In this document: positions 20,870 through 31,181 of the stretch, piece by piece
How the letters are laid out: every line of letters begins with the position of its first letter
Position numbering within the stretch: the first letter of the stretch is position 1
DNA from: Skeletonema tropicum
Lineage: Eukaryota; Bacillariophyta; Thalassiosirophyceae; Thalassiosirales; Thalassiosiraceae
Length of the DNA stretch: 64,000 bases
Assembly: GCA_037178625.1 (NCBI GenBank)
Contig: CM074140.1
Span: 1,364,001 to 1,428,000, forward strand
Direction: 5' to 3'
Made by a program: the position numbers and the translations under genes
The notes under the pieces: generated by a model
The model's input: the letters and a program-made list of their open reading frames with translations, nothing else
Told to the model about the DNA's origin: nothing
The model's database searches: none

Positions 20870-22627
20870 TTACAAGAATTGTTGATGGTGGAAAGAGGAA
20901 GACCTCGGTCCAGCATTCGAAACTGTATCAGTCAAATGCGCAAGTGCCCCAATCAACCTCTGAATTGAAGCTGTATTCCTCGACTCCACACTGCCAACAT
21001 CCACTTGAGATTCATCCGAAGAAGAAGTAGAAGAAGAAGGTCCAGTATCAGCCGCACCTTGCGCCTGCTTCACCAAAACTCCACCAACCTGATCAATCCT
21101 CCCATTCAACTTTCCATCCAAAATCAACGACACCAACAAACTCTCCACATCCTCCACCGGAATCCCATTCAAACTCTTGGAGATCTTACTCAAACGAATC
21201 TTGGTATACGGTCCAATCGTCCTGATAATCACCTGTGTCCGAATCGTCCTCAACAAATCCGCCACATGCTCCCTCACAAATTCATCATCCATAATCCTCC
21301 CCTCATTCTTCTTGAGAATCTTTTCAAAACTTTGAATGTCATCATTGTGAAATGCCTGCACTAAATTCGTCATGGCGACAATCTCCGGATCATCTCGATG
21401 AGCACGTGCCTCATGTGAATCAAATGGGTTAATGGAACTGGCATGGAGCATACTCGCCATGACTAGATATTTCAAACATCGTAAGCGAGAACGATCTCCA
21501 GCCTCATCGTAGGATTTGAATGCTTGGAAGAATGCCTGGGATGCTTCATCGAAACTACGTTGAGACATGTGCATTTTACCACCCAGTTCTTGAATGAGTG
21601 CGAGGGTACGTGGGTGGGGAATACCTCCTCGGACGGACATGGCTCTGTGGTAGGCTGCGCGGAGCTTTTTGGTATCCTTGAGACGGGAGTAGAGTTGGAT
21701 TTGTAGAGCGGCAATTTCCATGACGTGGGTTCCTCCGGTGGAGGTGGTACTTTCGGAGGATAATGATGAGTTGTTGTTGGTGGTGGTGGTGGTTGATGTC
21801 CCTTCTAATATATCAGTGGGTTGTCCCGAACTTACAAGTAGGTCTCGAATGACCAATTGCAACTTTGCCGTCTCGTTCATTTCATACAATAGCTGTCCAT
21901 ACTTGAGGTTGGTCTTGAACCACAGACGTTCATTGGGAGCAATGCCCGAAGTTGGATGGAATGCCTTCAATGTCAAATCATAGATACTTTGTGCCAATGC
22001 TTCCTGTTGTGATGCTGTATCCGAACTGCCACCACCACTACTACTGCTACTGGAACTATTATTGATGAGACTAGCCACACGATCCAACATATTATTCACC
22101 CCCTTCTCCACAGCATTGGGACTAATCTTGGCATCGGCCGAGCTGGCCACTCGGAGGAGACGTTCATAATCTTTGACAGCGGAATCACAATTCAATGACC
22201 TTAGGTGCAATTTGACCAATTGTTTGATTGCCTTGTAACTCCACGGTCCATGAAATTTCAACGGGGCCAATAATGATGTTTTGTCAGAAGACGATGTTGT
22301 CACCTCCACATCCATGGCATCATCCTCCTCCTCCTCATTATAATCATCCACTCCCGCCTCCTTCCTATTCTGCTCCACCTCCATCCGCACCACACTCTCA
22401 AACGTCTCCCGCGCCTCATCCATCTCACCGGAATCACGCTCCCCCTTGGCATTGTAGTAGGCATTTTCGAGGGCTACTTCGCCCTCGTCGTTGTTGCCAT
22501 TGTCTTCGTCGTCGGTGTAGACGAAGGAGGCGTCTTCGTCGGAGCCGCCGCCGCCGTTGCTGCCGGCGTCCATGGCTTCTTGGTCGGATTCATCGTATTC
22601 GTATTCGTAGTCTTCGGAGTCGGACAT
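20870..22627 (-). CDS. CSN2: COP9 signalosome subunit 2
   Basis: 585 residues from the ATG at 22627, which sits in a good context (GCCACCATG); the frame extends 9 bp further only through a GTG. CSN2 is a scaffold of the COP9 signalosome, which removes NEDD8 from cullins. The N-terminus has the acidic YEYEYDESD and SFVYTDDED stretches and ENAYYNAKG, ending in the typical GEMDEARETFESVV. TPR-like helices follow (WSYKAIKQLVKLHL, YERLLRVASS) and a C-terminal PCI domain (about 430-530: IMDDEFVREHVADLLRTIRTQVI written in part, TKIRLSKISKSLNG). Ser/Thr/Asn-rich inserts lengthen it compared with the roughly 440-residue animal protein. It is convergent with MPP10. Confidence 0.92.
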   Translation of the reverse strand: MSDSEDYEYEYDESDQEAMDAGSNGGGGSDEDASFVYTDDEDNGNNDEGEVALENAYYNAKGERDSGEMDEARETFESVVRMEVEQNRKEAGVDDYNEEEEDDAMDVEVTTSSSDKTSLLAPLKFHGPWSYKAIKQLVKLHLRSLNCDSAVKDYERLLRVASSADAKISPNAVEKGVNNMLDRVASLINNSSSSSSSGGGSSDTASQQEALAQSIYDLTLKAFHPTSGIAPNERLWFKTNLKYGQLLYEMNETAKLQLVIRDLLVSSGQPTDILEGTSTTTTTNNNSSLSSESTTSTGGTHVMEIAALQIQLYSRLKDTKKLRAAYHRAMSVRGGIPHPRTLALIQELGGKMHMSQRSFDEASQAFFQAFKSYDEAGDRSRLRCLKYLVMASMLHASSINPFDSHEARAHRDDPEIVAMTNLVQAFHNDDIQSFEKILKKNEGRIMDDEFVREHVADLLRTIRTQVIIRTIGPYTKIRLSKISKSLNGIPVEDVESLLVSLILDGKLNGRIDQVGGVLVKQAQGAADTGPSSSTSSSDESQVDVGSVESRNTASIQRLIGALAHLTDTVSNAGPRSSSFHHQQFL

Positions 22628-23018
22628 GGTGGCCACTGAACGTTGTTTGATAGCTTATTGTTATTACATAAGTAGTGTTGGATATTTACTGTTCACTTCC
22701 TGCTGGCTAGATGGTGATTTTTTATTGCCATTGCCATGGTCTTCGCGCTTACGGATTTTTGATTTTTGGAGAGGGCGGACACTTGGGACAAACAAACAAC
22801 AGGACAGGATGGACATCACCGAGCGTACAGTCGGACAAAGGTATCTTTTTTGATTGACACGGGGGGTTCTCAAGCATGATGTCTGCGATGTGCACTTGTA
22901 GAGATGCTTTCATTGAGCATGATGTAAGCATGCCATAAACTGCAGCAGTCGATAGGAAGTAATCTTCAACAATATAATACAAAAGCCATCAGTATCACGG
23001 ATATAACATCAAACAACA

Positions 23019-23668
23019 ATGCTCAATAGAGTTCTTTCCATCTTACTCCTCCTCCAACTCTTCCCAGCAGTCCTTTCTGGACATCCTGGCTGGTTTGGAA
23101 GGTAAGCCACAGTTGAACTTGTTCGATACTTCAATCGTATATATAGTTCTTGACAACTCACTGATTGATATTGATTACTCATTACATTATGCGCACGCTA
23201 CCCTACAGTGTCCGTGGAGGAGAACTCAATCCCCATCCAACTGTCTACCCCAGAGCACTCTCCAACATTGCCTATGCCTACGGACACATCAAGGACACTG
23301 GCGACAACGAAGAAAAAGTGGTCAAAAATGTCAAGTTGTCGTCCACTACAACCACAAAGAAATGGTCGGACGAAGACTACGAAAAAGAGGATCACTTCTT
23401 CCATTCTCTTTATCACAACAATGACGAAGAAAAAGTTGTGACTAACGCGTCCATCAAGAAGAAGGTTACTACCGAGGAGGAGGATGTGGAGTCAGAAGAT
23501 GAGGTCATGTTCAAACGATTGAATGATAAGATATTTCACCGTCATCGTGATGGTGATGAGAAGAAGGAAGGAGCTGACAATGATGTACGCGAGACTGCCA
23601 ATATGAGGCATGGTCTGACTATGACCGGTCTTCAGGAGGTGTTTGAAGAAGCGAGCTTCTTTGAGTAA
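23019..23668 (+). CDS. Secreted VRGG-motif protein, paralogue 1, 2 exons
   Basis: Exons 23019-23101 and 23209-23668, with a 107-bp intron in phase 2, giving 180 residues. The first exon encodes a signal peptide (MLNRVLSILLLLQLFPAVLS) and the segment GHPGWFG. The splice splits a Ser codon and is followed directly by VRGG. After that come NPHPTVYPRAL, a Lys/Glu/Thr-rich middle, and the motif FKRLNDKIFHRH, with an acidic/aromatic end (FEEASFFE). The gene at 49280 has the same signal-PGWF-S-VRGG layout, the same intron phase and position, the motif FEKLNDKLFHHD and an end LFE, so the two are paralogues. I know no described family with this layout. The only two Cys-free mature forms and high charge suggest a soluble secreted or luminal protein; the function is unknown. 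Confidence 0.8.
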
Positions 23669-24048
23669 GGTGCGGTAAGATTTTTGGTTAGGAACTTGTT
23701 ACTGCTTTTGCCAAGAGAGTATTGTCTAGAAATATATCAGAACTACTTGAGTATGAAGCTTCAATTGATTGCTGTAGGTAAAACTCTAAACTATTCCATT
23801 CACTGCCTTAACATTGGCAGCGTCGCAACTAAGTCAATTAAGTTTCATCGTAATAGTAACCGTTGTTTTGTCAACTTCTTCGTAGCGAATGAACGCCAAA
23901 TAATCAAAAATTGCTTTTATTGTTTTGTTTGGCTACGTTTCCAAGAGATTATTCTTGCTACCCTCTTGCTATGAAGGTTCAAAGAAGTGACTTTCCATCT
24001 CCTACTCACGCCGAATCAGTGGCAAAGAACTACAAGATAACTCTACTC
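23669..24048. other. Intergenic, no gene seen
   Basis: A 380-bp AT-rich stretch between two genes that converge here. It presumably holds the two 3' UTRs. Short ORFs at 23684 and 23911 show no features. Confidence 0.5.
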
Positions 24049-24864
24049 TCAACCCAGCGATGTAAAGTTGGTATCTCTCACAACAAACACTTCTTTAGTC
24101 TCTTCTCCTCGGTGAAGATACATGGACATGTGTAGAAAGAAACGGTTCATTATAAAGAATACCAACGCTGCCCAAATAAAAATAGTGCAGATATTCTTTG
24201 TCCCTTCGTGCCGAAAGAAGCTATCTTCACAGCATACGATGTCATCTTCGTCACTGTCATCTATGAAAGCATTGTTATATTGACGTGGTGGTGGTGGAGC
24301 TATTTTGAACTCTTGATGTTTCGGTATTGGGTTGCGATGGTGCATAACTTGTGCACTATTTGTGTTGGCATGATGCATCCGATGGTTGATCTCTTTTCTT
24401 GAACTCGTAGGTAATGATGATGACGACGGCGGTGCTACAGATCCAGAACTTAGTAGCGGCTCCATTTCTATCGATTCTTGTTGTTGGATGATTCTTGGTA
24501 TAGTGCTTAACAGTTTTGGTCTCAATCTTTGTTGGTTTTGAACCTGTGTTGTTAGTTTGACGGGGAATCGTCGATTATTATTTGTATTTTTTGTTCTCCC
24601 TACGCCGCCGTCGTCATGTTCGATAGTAGGATTGTGTTGTAATCCTCGTGCAAAGTTGGATTCTGGTATTCTCCCCGATAGTACCTCATCACTTCTATTA
24701 TTTAATGTCGGCGGATTGAAAGTATTGTTGTTGATCCGTCTACCACTTCCACTCGTTCTACTGGCATCAGCCCTTTTGCCGTTGTTACGGCCTTGATTCG
24801 TCGTCGTCGGTAGCCGCCTCTCCACTTCGACCCCTAGATCGAGAGCGCCCGATACTCTTACCAT
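24049..24864 (-). CDS. Unknown single-pass membrane protein
   Basis: 271 residues from the ATG at 24864; a longer frame exists only from a GTG. The first 190 residues are Asn/Arg/Ser-rich and probably disordered. Near the C-terminus is an acidic patch with paired Cys (DIVCCEDSFF) and one hydrophobic segment (NICTIFIWAALVFFIMNRFF) about 45 residues from the end, followed by a short tail. This suggests a cytosolic N-terminal domain anchored by one C-terminal helix. I do not recognise the family. A missing upstream exon cannot be excluded. Confidence 0.55.
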   Translation of the reverse strand: MVRVSGALDLGVEVERRLPTTTNQGRNNGKRADASRTSGSGRRINNNTFNPPTLNNRSDEVLSGRIPESNFARGLQHNPTIEHDDGGVGRTKNTNNNRRFPVKLTTQVQNQQRLRPKLLSTIPRIIQQQESIEMEPLLSSGSVAPPSSSSLPTSSRKEINHRMHHANTNSAQVMHHRNPIPKHQEFKIAPPPPRQYNNAFIDDSDEDDIVCCEDSFFRHEGTKNICTIFIWAALVFFIMNRFFLHMSMYLHRGEETKEVFVVRDTNFTSLG

Positions 24865-25276
24865 ACCATGCAATTGAATGAGTAGTTGGTGAGATTTATG
24901 TATGCAGCGCCCCAGAGTCACTCATAGAGACAGAGTCATAAATTGCGTCTTGCTCTTATTGTGAAGAGTGAAGAGCGATGAGAGAGATAGTTAGTGAAGA
25001 AAAGGCCTACGTAATTGAAATTGAAGATGAAAATCTGAATATTTAACTCGAGTCACGATCTTCATCTTCCATCTGAGTAATTATTACAATCAGCATACTC
25101 CTACTGGAGAGTTAGTCACGAATTGAAAAAGACAAAATCTAATTCAATTTTTAGATTTACAATATCACTAAAAAGGCCGCCCAATGATACTGTCCAAAAT
25201 AGAGCAATCGTCAATCGTCAACAATAACTTCACTCATTGCTTATATTTGTCGGGACACTCTCTCTACAGCCGTACC
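24865..25276. promoter_or_regulatory. Divergent intergenic region, membrane protein / dynactin p25
   Basis: A 412-bp AT-rich gap that should hold both promoters. At 25111-25170 it contains a segment similar to 57990-58045 (GAATTGAAAAAGACAAAATC compared with GAGTTGAAAAGATAAAAATC), so a dispersed non-coding element may be present. Confidence 0.45.
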
Positions 25277-25906
25277 ATGCCCACCTCAAAATCAGACTAC
25301 ATAACAACAGCAAGCCAAAGCTACATCTCTCGATCGGCAAGCATTCTCGTGGCTCCCAACTTGCATTCCAAGGGCAAATCCGTCATTCAGAAAAATGTGA
25401 CAATTCACGGAGAATTTGGAGCTTCGATTCATATTGGTAGATATGTGTATATAGATGAAGATGTGGAGATTGCTCCTTCTGTCATTCCGGCATTGAGTGA
25501 TCCACTGTTGACAATGGGTAGCGGCGACAGTAGCAGCAGTAGCGTGGACGGTGGCAGCAAAAAACACATGCCACTACAACCACCAACCAAAAATGAGAAG
25601 GCTCTCCCCCTAATCATCGGCTCACACACCAAAATAGGGACCAACTCCTCCATACAATCCATAGCCATAGGATCCTGCGTCCGTATAGGATCCAATTGTC
25701 AAATATACCCCCGGTCCAAAATACATGATTGCTGTATTATTGAAAATGATACAGTTATACCACCGGATATGGTGGTCCCCCCCTTTTCGAGAGTGAGGGG
25801 TAATCCGGCGAGGATTGTGGGTAGTTTGCCCGAGTGTTGTGGGGGTGAATTTGTGGAGGATTGTGTGCAGGAATATACTGGATTTGTGAGAGAATTGGGA
25901 GAGTAG
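25277..25906 (+). CDS. DCTN5: Dynactin subunit 5 (p25)
   Basis: 209 residues from the ATG at 25277. An in-frame ATG at 25184 would add 31 residues, but the family starts shortly before KSEYIxTASG, matched here by KSDYITTASQ. The protein is a left-handed beta helix of hexapeptide repeats (IQKNVTIHGEFGASIHIGRY, then IGSHTKIGTN, IGSCVRIGSN). Near the end come DCCIIENDTVIPPDMVVPP and LPEC, which match human p25 closely. A Ser/Gly/Lys-rich insert (about 80-110) is lineage-specific. p25 caps the pointed end of dynactin, the dynein cofactor. Together with LC8 in this window it fits an organism that still makes dynein-based structures. Confidence 0.9.
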   Translation: MPTSKSDYITTASQSYISRSASILVAPNLHSKGKSVIQKNVTIHGEFGASIHIGRYVYIDEDVEIAPSVIPALSDPLLTMGSGDSSSSSVDGGSKKHMPLQPPTKNEKALPLIIGSHTKIGTNSSIQSIAIGSCVRIGSNCQIYPRSKIHDCCIIENDTVIPPDMVVPPFSRVRGNPARIVGSLPECCGGEFVEDCVQEYTGFVRELGE

Positions 25907-26122
25907 TAGTTTCATGTTGTTATTTGTGTCAAACACTAGATAGATAGGTGCGGCTGCGTTCTAAGAAAATGATCAGCATCTTTTATCGATCTACTCAGCT
26001 CAGCACATTGCAATATGGCAACAGACAATGATTTCGATATTAATCAGAGGAGCGAGAAGGATGCATCGACTACTATGTACGCAAAATTTGATTAGCATAC
26101 CTATATATTTACATTATGTCTT

Positions 26123-29100
26123 CTAGATTTCACACAGACTCGAATTGTTTGCGAGATCTGCTTCATTCCACTCTTTGTCGACACTGACATCATCCTCTTC
26201 TTCTATTAATCCGTCAGGTTCAAAATAATCATCAAAACTACTCCTCGGAAGTAAAGGGACGGGCTCCGACGACCTCATCTCGTCTTTCTCCATCCTCATT
26301 CTCTCCAATTGCTTCAATGCCTTTTCAAGCTCGCATTGCGTAGAAGCAAGAGTCTCGGCCAAATCGGCATTGTCACTGTACAATTTAGTTACCAAGCTGC
26401 CTTTACTCAAGTCACTCCTAGCTTTGCTGATTCCACCTAAGCTACTTTCGGATGACGACTTGTCTGCACTGATGATGGAAGCAAGGGAGTTGATAGACAT
26501 GGCACTTGGGATTAAACAGATCTGAGTTGGAGTATCCAGATCCTCGGACTCACATGTCTTTTGTGTCTCCAAATCAGGGAGGGGTGGACTTGCCTCCGCC
26601 AGATCCTTGTTCTCTTCAGATGACGGCTCGTTGATACCACCACTTGAGTCAGAAGTGCTGATCAGATCGTTCCCTGCCTCAACCTCAGCAGCGGTATTGT
26701 TCTTGGCAATGGACTTAACCTCAATATATGATACGTCATACTTTGATTTCTTTGCCTTGGCATTGACCACGGCACGCTTTCTGATTGACACAGCATGTTT
26801 CGAAGATCTGAGTGGACGAGCGGGACATTTGACTTCATCAGTCGTCTCAGCAGAAATGGAATTCAATATGTCCGCCATCATTGCTACTTGCGTATTGTCC
26901 AATGATTTGCCATTAGCCTGATATTCATCAATCTTTGACCACAAGTCATGCAACTCCTTGGTTTCCGTCTCATTCGAAGCAGCATCAGTTGGGGTTACTG
27001 TCACTTCCTCTTCTTCAAGAATCTCGACATGAGAATCATCTTCTTCTGATGACGTGAAGCTCTCTTCCGGAGTAGCATTATCATGGGTGCTTGATAACCC
27101 ATAATGAAGGTCTCCCTCAATCTCTGCAAGTTCTTCTTCCATTGCAATAGCCTCTCGAAGTTCTGCCAACTGCTTCGCAAATGCGGCATCCTTATTCCTC
27201 TTCTCCACATCGCGTGCCATCATCGCAGCCGACAACATTTCTGTCAGCTCCCGCGCCTGACGGTCGTCATCACTTTCGACATGACTCTCGTCACATTGGT
27301 TACCGTCTGTAAAGTCATCTGCTCCAGATTTAGTCAGATCTTGCTGTTCACCTGATTTTCTCCTATTAACAAAGGCAGAGACTGGAGCAATCAACCTGGT
27401 GAGTACGTGTCTCTTTACCGAGGTTCTTTTCATATCCGAATCAATTTTGTCTTTTCCATCTTCAAGTATCACTTGAGTGTGATTACTGCTGGTATCCAAG
27501 GAGTCAAGTGATGCACTTATACTCCCACCGTCGAGGAATCTGCTCAAGTCATCAAAAATACGATCCGGGCTGCTGGCCCTTTTGACTCGTGGTAAGGGGG
27601 ACCGCTGGCTATTTCTAAGGCTGTGTTTGACAACTGCATGTTTCTTGACTGGCACTATCACTTTCGTTGATATTATTTGACGCGGCGCCTGCTCAACGGT
27701 CTCAGCAATGTTGTTACTTGTCGCTTGATACTCGTCAATTTTGGACCATAGCTGTTGCAATACTTCGCTTTGTGCTTGGTTTTGTACCTCAATGGCATGA
27801 TTCGTTGTAGTCGCTGGTACCATTCTCTCCTCAGTCCCATAGTCCTCCTCGTCTGAGCTGTACTCATTCACAGTTTCAACCACAATTACTTCATCTCCTG
27901 CAACAATGTTTCTGGACTTGGATTTCGAGGAGACACCTTCATCAACATCAACATCAACATCAACAATACCTTCACCATCAATGCATTCTTTCGCTCTGTC
28001 AAGCACTATTTCGTCAATCTTTTCGGTTTCAGTGGAAACAACCTCTTCGTTCCCCTCCAAGACGTTTTGTTCCGCCACTGCCTCGTCTTCCTTCTTTGGT
28101 ACTGATATCACAGGTTCGTCTTCCTCAAATTCTCCTTCTTCTGAGATAGTTTCGAGTCCAAATGATTCGTAGCTGTAATCGGCGGAACCTTTGACGATTC
28201 CACATCCATAAAAGTCGTCGGTATCTTCCTCTTCAAGTGCGATCGAATACTTGTCATGAGCTCCAGTCTCTTCATCAACATCTTCCTCATTCAAAGAATC
28301 CTCGACATTAGTATTTGTTTCCGTATTATTAGCACTGTCATCAACAGTGAGATCATTCCACTCACTCGACCAGTAATTATGAAGGCTGATAAAACCATCC
28401 TTGTCTTGCTTTTCACTAGAGTCAGACTTATCGTCACCAGAGGAAACAGAAGCAGACAGCTCATTGCTGAATCCTGCCATGAGGTCACGAGAGACGGCCC
28501 ATGCGTCGTCATCATTGCTCCTCTTGTCACTGACCTTACTTTCGTCAACCTCTTCACTATCAGAACCAGACTCTTCACTCATTTTTGATGAAGCTTCCCA
28601 GATCTGATTGAACGAGGCTAAATCAGCTGAACTACTTGACCGGGTTGACAGCTGACTAGTCTCCAAGTCAGCTAGCACAGGCTTGGTCTTACTATCTTCA
28701 CTTGAAGAATCATTATCAGAGGCACTTGAAGAATCATTATCAGAGACGCTTGTTTCTTCTTCGACAGCCTCATCTCGCCCAAGAGACGTTGAAACGTTGT
28801 CTTCCAGCCTGTGTTCAGTGATGTTTTGAACGACAGCTTCATTGACAACGCATTCACCAAATGGATCAGAAGAGTTACCAACGCTGTTATCTTCGCTCCA
28901 GTCATCGCTAATAACAAATTCGTCATCTTCTTCATTATTTACAGCTTTCTCCTGCTTGTTTAGGGTCTGTTCTGTCTTGGTCGCAGAACCTTGACGCGAA
29001 ACCACTGGATCTGCCAATACTACGGCCTCAAATTTGCTGCTTAAATCTTGTGAGTCCTCCTGTTTCTTCATCGATAACATCGAAGAAGCTGTTTCTGCAG

Positions 29101-29444
29101 TAATGACATTTTCAAACCCTTTGGGCGAGAGCAAAATGACATCGCCATGCTCTGAAGAAGAAACAACGACGGGACAATCCTGTCTTGTGTAAGATGCAAA
29201 GCTCTTAATTTCTGTTGGGCTCGACATAATGCTCTTCTTCTCGCTCTCCTCGACCACTTCTACTGGTGTTAAGTCCTGAATGATACTCTCAGGGTGTTCA
29301 GCAAGAGACAAGTCATCATCAAAATCAACGGTGGAAGAACTTCCTTCTAACTCAATACTGCCCTTAATCTGGGTATCTTCCAGTTCTGGAGAAGGCGCAC
29401 GTGCAGCTGCAGTAGCATTCACAGCAAGAGCTCCTCCTACTTTT

Positions 29445-29476
<32 letters not shown>

Positions 29477-30157
29477 AACAATTTTATCATCAGCAACGTC
29501 ATCTTCTGGCTCCTCTACGACTTCCTCAGCTGATTCGTGACTATAAGCAAGAGACTCCCTGTCACTGACTGAGGCACCGGATGCAGAAGTCATGATTGCA
29601 GCGGTAGCACCTATGTTCTCTTTACTGCTTTCTCTGCTCTCGGAGCTATCATCGCTGAATCCTCCAAGATCAACCAAATCAGGCAACAAAGGTTTGATAC
29701 TTGCGCCGTTGCTGGTTTGATGCGTATGTGCGACATTGTCTTCTTCTTCTTCTTCGCTATCATCAGTCCATCTGCTTTCATATTGCCCATCATGTGCCAG
29801 CAAACCTACATTGGATTCATCATCGTCACGAGACTCGTGATTGCCAAAGTAGCTATTATGCTCAACCACAGCATTTACACGGCTCATCAATGCCTTCTTC
29901 ATGCTTCTGGGACTTTTCAGTGATCCTAAAGGACTCAATGGAGTAGTCTTCCGCACAAATTTGCCCGTTGGATTGAATGGAAGGACGTCATCGTCACGTT
30001 GGTCATCAGATTGTTCCCACGAAGAACGATCTAGAAGGCGATGATTGATGTCATCGTCACTAAAAAATGTTGACTTTCTACCAATCTTGGATGACACTCT
30101 TCGGAATGCCTCCACAGGCGAGGGTGGAGATGTATACTTGGAGCGTTCAATTCTCAT
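26123..30157 (-). CDS. Large acidic Ser/Glu-rich protein, unknown
   Basis: A single exon of 1344 residues from the ATG at 30157; the frame is open 10 codons further only from a TTG. Asp, Glu and Ser dominate, including a Glu run near residue 235 encoded by a CTT microsatellite at 29442-29476. The N-terminus is basic (MRIERSKY, FRRVSSKIGRK). The motif LWSKIDEYQA occurs twice (in the residue 790-810 region and again near 1080), each time preceded by a Glu/Leu helix, which points to an internal duplication. A Glu/Ala-rich helix (KQLAELREAIAMEEELAEIEGDL in parts) and a coiled coil near the C-terminus (LASTQCELEKALKQLERMRM) are visible. I recognise no domain. Probably a cytoplasmic or cytoskeletal scaffold, but this is a guess. 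Codon use and an intact 4-kb frame support coding. Confidence 0.75.
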
Positions 30158-31181
30158 GTTCAAATTTTGTTGCGTTATGAGTGTCAATGAGGCGTCGCTC
30201 TATAAGTGGTGGTTGGAGAGAAGCAGAAGGAAGAGACAAACGCAATCGATTTATTGTTGTTGTGTGGTATCGTACAAGAGGGCAGGGCGGGGCGGGGCAT
30301 GATTGATGTAGTGAAGATGAAAAGACGAAGATGAGGGCGTTGGTAGTACACCGTTGAGATTTCAACGGCTGTAGCCGTTACATTTAAAGACGTTAATTCC
30401 TCATCACGAGAGTTTGGCGAGATATTTGGGCTAAAATAGATTAACTCGATACGCAAAGTAAGAAAGAAAGAGTATCTATTCTCGCCAACAAGGAGGTATC
30501 TGCATTTATGGAAGCACAATAAGTAACTGCGTGGATAAGTTGATAGCGTAGTGAGATATGTCACTTATGCAGAGGCCTTATTGGGCTCCTTCTATCGAAT
30601 GCGGCTCTCGTAAAAAATAAATCTTTTTAATAACAACGGAACACTGCCCTCAACATAGTAGTCTCTCAAACGATGCAGCCCCAAGCGCATACGCAGACCT
30701 CAACTATACTGCCCAAACTGAAATTCCCCATCTTTCTTCCACTCAAATCAGCTAAAGAGATGCTCGGAACAGGCCAAACAAGAAAGAAATAGAACACTTT
30801 ATGATAGACTGCTAATGTGTAAATGCTTCTTACACAAGGTCCTAGATGAGCAACAAACATACTACAATAGGAAGAGATTATTCACTAATGAATTGATATG
30901 TAACGGTCAATCAATTCTATCAAGCTAAAGCAAGATGGAACAGCAATATTTATTATTCATTGACGTAAGGAGATAAAGTGTCCACTCCTCATCGTAAAGC
31001 TCAATAGCTATCAACCAAATTAGGCAAAAAATAACATAGACAAAAGGAAAAACCTCAAACAAATCTCAAAGAAAAATGATGCACATTTATTGCATATACA
31101 ACATTCAAGGCAAAGTAAAAAACTAGTAGAAGTGACTCAAAAAACATGTAAAACACAAAAAGTAAAATAGATTATTATTTG
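30158..31181. other. Upstream region of the acidic protein gene, no other gene seen
   Basis: About 1 kb. The left part (30158-30600) should be the promoter and 5' UTR of the acidic protein gene. The rest is AT-rich with homopolymer A runs up to the first satellite unit. No ORF here looks real. Confidence 0.5.
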
